A DNA stretch of 29,701 nucleotides from positions 1 to 29,701 of the forward strand of contig JBJHCA010000039.1 in assembly GCA_050485785.1 (NCBI GenBank). Direction: 5' to 3'. Positions within the stretch are counted from its first letter, which is position 1. Each line of letters opens with the position of its first letter. Source of the DNA: JBJHCA01 sp050485785 (lineage in GTDB: Bacteria > Bacteroidota > Bacteroidia > Chitinophagales > Saprospiraceae). The translations under genes and the position numbers were made by a program. Below the pieces are notes generated by a model, which saw nothing but the letters and a program-made list of their open reading frames with translations, was not told where the DNA came from and searched no databases. Positions 24,661 to 29,701 of this stretch are shown piece after piece.

Positions 24661-25443
24661 TTATTCAACCGTAAAATCGCGTTCCACAAAAGCCAGGGCT
24701 GCAGGAGTGATCAGATTTCCGGCGGCATCCACCAGTTTTACGCTTACCCTGTGGGTTCCCGGCTCAAGTCCGGTGATATAATAGTTTTGCCAGGTATTTA
24801 GCAGTGTTGTTTCTCCGTTGAGGGTAAATTCCACTTTGCGGTTGTCACCCAGTTCGTAATTGAGCAGAAAAAAATCGAGGGGGATGTTTTCAGCAGCCTG
24901 CCCGCGGTAGTTCCCTTTGGGGTGGTTCAGCAATACCACGGGATCGGAAATAGTCACTACATCGGTTCCGGTGCCGTCACTTACGGAAATTCTGCGCATA
25001 GCTCCGGCGCGGCGGTCTTTCACACTGAAATGATCAGATTGCACCAAAACTCCACCAACCATAACATGTGTGTTCGGAAGCCTGATACCGAATGTTGGCG
25101 TATTTTTTGGTGTGCCCGGAATGGAAGTGATGAAAGGCTGAATGTGCTGACCCAGGGCATGCTGCGGACGACCGTCAGATCCCGGCGTCACAATACCGAG
25201 GTCAAATCCCCGGAACACAAATGACAATTGACCGTCGGTATACCTGATGTCGCGAAAACCTTCGCCATCAAGTGCAACTGACTCAGGTCCTCTGATCACT
25301 TTAAAACCGGTAGCAGATTCAAGGTAAACTCCGGTATCCGCCGTACCTGATGCGGTATCATTCTCATCCGCATCCTGTACACAGGCTCCAAACAGCAGGA
25401 TCAAAGCCAACATTCCGAAAACGTGAAAGATTTTCATATACAT
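24661..25443 (-). CDS. Lipoprotein of unknown function
   Basis: A predicted lipoprotein of ~260 residues: signal MYMKIFHVFGMLALILLFGAC with lipobox FGAC, then an acidic Asp/Thr linker. Around residues 60-200 there are beta-rich segments (SFVFRGFDLGI, FGIRLPNTHVMVGG). The C-terminal ~70 residues (FFLLNYELG, GETTLLNTWQNYYITGLEPGTHRVSVKLVD) read as an Ig-like beta domain of a kind common in Bacteroidota envelope proteins. I do not recognise the whole protein. The start is the ATG at 25443 (a second ATG at 25437 is nearly equivalent); the longer frame to 25515 would put polar residues before the signal. It is divergent from the copper-type ATPase, but no metal-binding motif is visible. Confidence 0.8.
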   Translation of the reverse strand: MYMKIFHVFGMLALILLFGACVQDADENDTASGTADTGVYLESATGFKVIRGPESVALDGEGFRDIRYTDGQLSFVFRGFDLGIVTPGSDGRPQHALGQHIQPFITSIPGTPKNTPTFGIRLPNTHVMVGGVLVQSDHFSVKDRRAGAMRRISVSDGTGTDVVTISDPVVLLNHPKGNYRGQAAENIPLDFFLLNYELGDNRKVEFTLNGETTLLNTWQNYYITGLEPGTHRVSVKLVDAAGNLITPAALAFVERDFTVE

Positions 25444-25461
25444 GTCATTTTTTAGAGTGCG

Positions 25462-25469
25462 CAAAATTA
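25462..25469 (-). promoter_or_regulatory. -7 box candidate for the lipoprotein gene
   Basis: Minus-strand TAATTTTG matches TAnnTTTG and would start transcription near 25455, about 12 nt before the ATG at 25443 or 18 before 25437. A -33 match is weak. Confidence 0.4.
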
Positions 25470-25582
25470 ACAAAAAGCAGTAATCATTGACATCCTTTTC
25501 GGAGATTTGCCTCACTGATTATGATCATTGAATTCCAGTAACCTGATCGCATTTCGGTTGTTGTAATCTCAAAATATATGCC

Positions 25583-27700
25583 ATGGGGCACAAACCTGTT
25601 TCTATAGAAGTTGAAGGAATGACCTGTGTCAATTGTGCACGGTCAGTAGAAAAATACCTGAAGGGTAAAGGTTTTACTAAAGTGAAGGTCAACTTTGCCA
25701 CTAAAGATGTCAGTTTTTTAGCCGAAGACGACAGCTACAGCCCACGGGAAGTGGCCCGGGAGATCAGTGCGCTGGGTTATCGCATGGTGACCGGAAACAA
25801 CAAATCCAATGTTTTCCCATTAGGCAAACGCATCATTATTGCCTCCTTGCTCACATTGCCCCTGTTTCTGGGGCACATGCTGATGCCTCTGGGTATTCAT
25901 GCCATGCACTGGCTTCACGACAGCTATGTTCAATTGATTTTAGCTACCCCGGTTTTTGTGATCGGCTTGCTGCAGTTTGGAAGAAGTTCTTATGCGGCCC
26001 TTAAGCAAGGCACCATCCACATGGATGTACTGATCCTGATGGGGAGTTCCGCAGCTTTTTTCTACAGTGTTGCCGGTACACTGTCAGGTAACCCCGACAT
26101 GATTTTTTATGAAACGGCAGCCATGATCATTACCCTGGTACTGGTGGGTAATTACCTTGAACAAAGAGCAGTAAGGCAAACCACCACGGCCATAGAAGCC
26201 CTTTCAAAACTTAAACCTTCTCATGCATTCCGCTATGAAAACGGACAACTGGTGAAAGTAGACACTGCAGCACTTGTACCCGGAAACATCATTCAGGTAA
26301 ACGAAGGAGACAGCTTGCCGGCTGACGGAAAAGTAATGGAGGGTGAGGGGTATGTTGATGAATCCATGCTTACCGGTGAAAGTATTCCGGTGGCTAAAAA
26401 GCCGGGTGACAAAGTAGTAGGTGCTTCTGTTGTGGGCCGGGGCCAGATGACTGTGGAAGTAGAAGCTACGGGAGAAGCAACCGTGTTGAGCAATATTATC
26501 AAAATGGTAAAAAATGCCCAGGCTGATAAACCCGACATTCAGCGACTGGCCGATAAGATCAGTGCAGTATTTGTCCCCCTGGTAATCGGCATAGCCATAC
26601 TTACTTTTACAGTGTCCGTTCTGGCATTTGACATATCCTATACCCGGGCATTAATGAACAGCATAGCTGTATTGGTGATTTCATGCCCCTGTGCCATGGG
26701 GCTGGCCACACCCACTGCAGTGATGGTAGGTGTTGGACGTGTAGCCCGGCAGGGCATTCTGATCAGAGGAGGTTCTACACTCGAGGAGTTTGCTGATACC
26801 CGCTACATGCTTTTCGACAAAACCGGTACCCTTACCACCGGAGCATTTCGCACCGGCCGGATCAACTACAACGGCAACGATCCCCGGCTGGTGAATGCCC
26901 TACTTTACAGGATGGAGGAAAAATCATCCCATCCTATTGCCACTGCGTTGAGAGATCACATTGCCGGGCAGGGAGAAATTGCCGAATTGCCTGTTGCTTT
27001 AACGGAAATTTCCGAAGAAGGCGGGCGGGGTATGAAAGCCGTGGATACGGATGGTAATGTGTATACCTTGGGGTCGCCGTTGATGACCGAAAATGGGAAC
27101 AGTTCGGAGTACGACGTTGTACTTTGTCAAAACGACCGGTTTATTGCCGGGTTCAACATGAATGACGACATTAAGCCTCATACTGCAGATACTATCCATT
27201 ACCTTAAGTCGCTGGGTATTACACCGGTCATTATCAGTGGTGACCGCGAAGACAAGGTAAAAGCAATTGCCGGTGAACTGGGCATAACCGAATGGTATGC
27301 TGCCCGGTCACCTCAGGACAAACTCAAACTGGTGGATGAATACCGCAGCCGCGGGAAGACCGGCTTTGTTGGTGACGGCATCAACGACGCACCGGCCCTG
27401 GCCAGGGCCGACCTGGGAGTGTCCCTCAGCAATGCCAGCGAGGTGGCCATTCAATCCTCGCGTATCATTTTACTGGGTGGTGACATGGCCTATCTGAAAC
27501 AGGCCATGGCCGTGAGCCGTGCTACCCTTACCACCATCAGGCAAAACCTGGGCTGGGCCTTTAGCTACAATATCGTAGCCATTCCCATGGCGGCCATGGG
27601 TTATCTCAATCCCATGTGGGCAGCTTTGTTTATGGCTTTTTCCGACATTGTGGTCATCGGCAATTCCATTCGTCTGAAATTCAGGAAAGTATTGCCGTAA
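25583..27700 (+). CDS. copA: P1B-type heavy-metal ATPase, CopA-like
   Basis: The 705-residue protein has one N-terminal HMA domain with GMTCVNC (Cys15, Cys18), eight predicted membrane helices, the TGES loop in the A domain, the CPC metal site (residues 368-370), the phosphorylation site DKTGT (Asp412), the nucleotide-domain HP pair in SSHPIA, GDGINDAPAL, and the TM7 Tyr-Asn pair (662-663). This is the P1B-1 signature, which exports monovalent copper (or silver) to the periplasm. In TM8 the usual M-x-x-S-S reads M684-A-F-S-D688, so one expected metal ligand is Asp. No CsoR- or CueR-type regulator is adjacent. It is divergent from the unknown lipoprotein and convergent at 9 bp with fabH. Confidence 0.92.
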   Translation: MGHKPVSIEVEGMTCVNCARSVEKYLKGKGFTKVKVNFATKDVSFLAEDDSYSPREVAREISALGYRMVTGNNKSNVFPLGKRIIIASLLTLPLFLGHMLMPLGIHAMHWLHDSYVQLILATPVFVIGLLQFGRSSYAALKQGTIHMDVLILMGSSAAFFYSVAGTLSGNPDMIFYETAAMIITLVLVGNYLEQRAVRQTTTAIEALSKLKPSHAFRYENGQLVKVDTAALVPGNIIQVNEGDSLPADGKVMEGEGYVDESMLTGESIPVAKKPGDKVVGASVVGRGQMTVEVEATGEATVLSNIIKMVKNAQADKPDIQRLADKISAVFVPLVIGIAILTFTVSVLAFDISYTRALMNSIAVLVISCPCAMGLATPTAVMVGVGRVARQGILIRGGSTLEEFADTRYMLFDKTGTLTTGAFRTGRINYNGNDPRLVNALLYRMEEKSSHPIATALRDHIAGQGEIAELPVALTEISEEGGRGMKAVDTDGNVYTLGSPLMTENGNSSEYDVVLCQNDRFIAGFNMNDDIKPHTADTIHYLKSLGITPVIISGDREDKVKAIAGELGITEWYAARSPQDKLKLVDEYRSRGKTGFVGDGINDAPALARADLGVSLSNASEVAIQSSRIILLGGDMAYLKQAMAVSRATLTTIRQNLGWAFSYNIVAIPMAAMGYLNPMWAALFMAFSDIVVIGNSIRLKFRKVLP

Positions 27701-27709
27701 AACTCATGA

Positions 27710-28768
27710 TCATCCCCAGCGGATCAATGCTGAACACCAGGTGAATCCACTGCCAAATGCAGCCAGACAAACCAGGTCGCCATCTTTGATTTTTCCCTCG
27801 CCCAGTGCTTCAGCCAGGGCAATGGGAATGGAAGCCGCCGTTGTATTGCCATATCGCTGAATATTATTGTACACCTGATCATCGCGGAGTTTGAGCATAC
27901 GCTGAACCATTTGCGCAATGCGCAGATTGGCCTGATGCGGCACAAGCATTTTCAGATCATTGGTCCTGTAACCGTTGGATTGAAGTGCCTCCATGATTAC
28001 TTCAGGAAATTTTGACACGGCGTGCTTAAAAACCAGCGATCCGTTCATGTGAGGAAAAGTCATTCCCTTGTCCATCATTTCCTGGGTGAGGAATAGCCCT
28101 CCATAAGTATCGGCAGGAGGGTATCCGTAACCGTCGGTTCCGCTGTGGTAACCACTGTGACAGCCCGGATTGATATAAGCTAGTTCTTCGGCATGCGTGC
28201 CATCGGCATGCAGGTGCGTGGACAGAATTCCCGGGCCATCGGCATCCCCGGGCTGCAACACTACCGCACCGGCTCCATCGCCGAAAATTACGGTAACATG
28301 ACGGCCTCTGTCTGAAAAATCGAGTCCTACGGAATGGCACTCAGCACCTACAAGCAGAACATTTTTGTACATCCCCGTTTTGACGTACTGATCGGCAATA
28401 CTGAGCCCGTAAACAAAGCCCGAACACTGATTCCGTATGTCGAGAGCGCCAATTCCGTTAATTCCCAGCGCCCGCTGCATCAATACCCCGCAACCGGGAA
28501 AATAGTAATCGGGGCTAAGTGTGGCAAAAATGATAAAGTCAATATCTGAAGGCTCAAGACCGGCATTGGCAATAGCTATGCGGGCAGCCTTTTCACCCAA
28601 CGAGCTGGTGGTATCCCTGTGCTTTTCCACAAACCGCCTTTCCTCAATACCTGTACGCTCCCTGATCCACTCATCAGACGTGTCCATTACACGCGAAAGT
28701 TCCTCATTGGTTACCACTCTTTCGGGAACGTAATAGCCTATACCCGCAATTTTTGACCTGTACATCAT
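27710..28768 (-). CDS. fabH: Beta-ketoacyl-ACP synthase III (FabH), long form
   Basis: FabH condenses an acyl-CoA starter with malonyl-ACP to start fatty-acid synthesis. The catalytic triad is clear: Cys115 in NQCSGF, His278 in VPHQANLRI and Asn308 in YGNTTAASIP; the C-terminal GSGFTW motif is also present. At 352 residues it is about 35 longer than the Escherichia coli enzyme (317). The extra residues lie around 190-245, a His/Gly/Tyr-rich stretch (CHSGYHSGTDGYGYPPADTY) between the core halves. It may be a second KAS III paralogue with another starter substrate. ATG at 28768, with a second in-frame ATG directly after. It is convergent with the ATPase gene; no fatty-acid gene is adjacent. Confidence 0.93.
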   Translation of the reverse strand: MMYRSKIAGIGYYVPERVVTNEELSRVMDTSDEWIRERTGIEERRFVEKHRDTTSSLGEKAARIAIANAGLEPSDIDFIIFATLSPDYYFPGCGVLMQRALGINGIGALDIRNQCSGFVYGLSIADQYVKTGMYKNVLLVGAECHSVGLDFSDRGRHVTVIFGDGAGAVVLQPGDADGPGILSTHLHADGTHAEELAYINPGCHSGYHSGTDGYGYPPADTYGGLFLTQEMMDKGMTFPHMNGSLVFKHAVSKFPEVIMEALQSNGYRTNDLKMLVPHQANLRIAQMVQRMLKLRDDQVYNNIQRYGNTTAASIPIALAEALGEGKIKDGDLVCLAAFGSGFTWCSALIRWG

Positions 28769-28878
28769 GATCGGAATTTTTTATTTTGAACTGACATTTA
28801 CCATTTGGAAGTAGCAAGTATAACTAAAATTTACCGGCAAGTCAGCATCATCTGTTGTATGGTGAATATCATTTTTTT

Positions 28879-28896
28879 GGTGCGCCGTAGCGCACC
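28879..28896. other. GC-rich hairpin in the fabH-marR intergenic region
   Basis: GGTGCGC and GCGCACC pair perfectly around a CGTA loop. Seven T residues precede it on the plus strand, the wrong order for a terminator on that strand, and on the minus strand the hairpin is followed by A residues. It is directly followed by CACAAAGAGT. Role unknown. Confidence 0.5.
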
Positions 28897-29015
28897 CACA
28901 AAGAGTGATTCCCCCTTAAAAACACTGCCCAACTAATACCGGAAACACTGTCATGCTCAAACTGAGCCCACTCAACTGAGTACAACTGCGATAAGGGGAT
29001 CAACTTTATGAAAAG

Positions 29016-29051
29016 GTTAACAATGTTAACAGTTAACAATTACTACTTTTG
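29016..29051 (+). promoter_or_regulatory. marR promoter with overlapping operator palindromes
   Basis: Three GTTAAC words (29016, 29025, 29032) create two perfect 7+1+7 inverted repeats that share the middle half-site: GTTAACA-A-TGTTAAC (29016-29030) and TGTTAAC-A-GTTAACA (29024-29038). They end five bases before the -7 box TACTTTTG (29044-29051) and cover the -33/spacer zone, so a bound regulator would block RNA polymerase. Transcription would start near 29058. Confidence 0.65.
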
Positions 29052-29083
29052 ACTGTTTCATGGGTCATTTAATTTTATACAAC

Positions 29084-29566
29084 ATGTACGATAAAATCAA
29101 CCCACTGGGCAAGCAGCTCTATCTCATCACGCGGCAATATGTGGGTGTACTTTCACACATGCTTAATGATTGCGGGCTCGATCGCCATTATTATCCGCTG
29201 TGGGTAATAGGGCAGGCTCAGGAACCACTTTCGCAGCAGCAACTGGCAGTTCAGCTTGAGGTTGACAAAGTGCTGGTTACCCGCATTGTAGACAACCTTG
29301 AAAGTCAGGGTTTTTTGCGACGCGAGCTCAATCCCCATGACCGCCGATCGTATCAGCTCCAACTCACGCTCAAGGGCAAAAAGCTGATACCAATCATAGG
29401 TGCAGCATTTGAGCATTTGAATACCGCGGCCTTTGAAGGTTTCACCTGTGAGGAAGTTACCCGGTTTCTGGATCAGGTACAGGCCATCCGAAAAAATCTT
29501 TGCGGCAAGCCTGCCGAAGAAATAGCCATTGATTTTGAACGCATAAAAACAAGGGTACCCTCATGA
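29084..29566 (+). CDS. MarR-family transcriptional regulator
   Basis: The 160-residue winged-helix protein has a helical dimerisation N-terminus, the recognition region LSQQQLAVQLEVDKVLVTRI (residues ~49-68) and the wing NPHDRRSYQLQLT, the typical MarR D-x-R-S-x-x-x-x-x-L-T pattern. MarR proteins repress adjacent efflux or stress genes and are released by small molecules or oxidation. The ATG at 29084 is preferred over the in-frame ATG at 29060 because the promoter's predicted start (~29058) would leave the earlier codon almost without leader. The stop codon overlaps the ATG of the next gene (ATGA), so the two are an operon. The palindromes in its promoter suggest autorepression. Confidence 0.92.
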   Translation: MYDKINPLGKQLYLITRQYVGVLSHMLNDCGLDRHYYPLWVIGQAQEPLSQQQLAVQLEVDKVLVTRIVDNLESQGFLRRELNPHDRRSYQLQLTLKGKKLIPIIGAAFEHLNTAAFEGFTCEEVTRFLDQVQAIRKNLCGKPAEEIAIDFERIKTRVPS

Positions 29567-29701
29567 TCAAACCATTGCGAAATACGCTGATGATGGCTTC
29601 AGCATTGGGCCTCACACTGCTTTACGGCTGTGCCGGGGATGACAATCCCGCTGCCAATGCTGCCGGAGGCCAGGCAAACAGGCCCGTGATGCAATCAGAC
29701 C
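29563..29701 (+). CDS. Lipoprotein N-terminus, probable efflux periplasmic adaptor
   Basis: Only the first 46 codons are inside the window. ATG at 29563 overlaps the MarR stop. The sequence is a lipoprotein signal (MIKPLRNTLMMASALGLTLLYGC) with lipobox LYGC at Cys23, followed by an Asp/Asn/Ala-rich linker. Lipoproteins cotranscribed with a MarR regulator in Bacteroidota are often RND or MFS membrane-fusion (periplasmic adaptor) proteins, but nothing diagnostic is visible in the fragment; that part is inference from context. Confidence 0.75.
   Translation, partial: MIKPLRNTLMMASALGLTLLYGCAGDDNPAANAAGGQANRPVMQSD

Larger units (their letters stand above)
28769..29083. other. 315-bp intergenic region between divergent fabH and marR
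   Basis: It contains the GC hairpin at 28879-28896, two near-copies of CTCAA(A)CTGAG at 28956-28966 and 28971-28980, and the palindromic promoter region of the MarR gene at 29016-29051. No clear fabH promoter was found; minus-strand TATACTTG (28824-28817) is one mismatch from consensus but badly spaced. No small gene was seen. Confidence 0.6.

Noticed and set aside
24661..25443. Lipoprotein as a periplasmic copper-binding partner of the divergent ATPase
   Set aside because: No Cys, Met or His cluster of a copper site is visible; adjacency alone is not enough.
28871..28896. Hairpin plus T-run as a terminator
   Set aside because: The T-run precedes the hairpin on the plus strand, and on the minus strand the hairpin is followed by A residues, so neither direction fits an intrinsic terminator.
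28956..28980. Near-duplicate CTCAA(A)CTGAG pair as a second operator
   Set aside because: The two copies differ in length, the palindromic part is only 4 bp, and they lie ~65 bp upstream of the -7 box; too weak to call.

Overview
The window reads as chromosomal DNA of a member of the Bacteroidota, probably from a draft or metagenome-derived genome because a run of 10 Ns (9846-9855) marks a scaffold join. The evidence is: type IX secretion (T9SS)-style C-terminal sorting domains on three secreted proteases; Bacteroidota -7 promoter boxes (TAnnTTTG) in front of several genes; almost no Shine-Dalgarno sequences; signal peptides followed by Gln; and typical housekeeping genes (purL, rseP, fabH). 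I cannot narrow the lineage further. No rRNA, tRNA, CRISPR array, transposase or phage gene was seen.

Left part, all minus strand (1-9726): a very large secreted repeat protein runs off the left edge. It has a signal peptide, a cohesin-like N-terminal domain and at least 23 units of about 50 residues. Its 5' leader is about 220 nt, with a good promoter and a 9-bp hairpin. Then come a GT-C-type membrane glycosyltransferase, a TlpA-like thioredoxin lipoprotein and purL. A small plus-strand ORF and a 17-bp palindrome lie between the glycosyltransferase and the thioredoxin gene.

Middle part, all plus strand (9890-21716): a 2005-residue alpha-2-macroglobulin-family protein without the thioester motif, a small TerB-like protein, and three tandem secreted M43 (pappalysin-type) metalloproteases with FN3-like and T9SS sorting domains. 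A protease-trap-type protein directly upstream of three secreted proteases is the most suggestive arrangement in the window, although each part belongs to a known family.

Right part (21927-29701), mixed strands: rseP (minus), a membrane-anchored coiled-coil protein (plus), an unrecognised lipoprotein (minus) divergent from a CopA-like P1B ATPase (plus), a long fabH (minus) convergent with the ATPase at 9 bp, and a MarR regulator (plus) whose stop overlaps the start of a lipoprotein cut by the right edge. The MarR promoter carries two overlapping perfect palindromes, suggesting autoregulation of a MarR/efflux-type operon.

No complete, clearly undescribed system can be proven from the sequence alone. 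The best leads are the A2M/M43 locus, the disulfide-patterned repeat stalk, the altered metal site in the P1B ATPase and the MarR operator.
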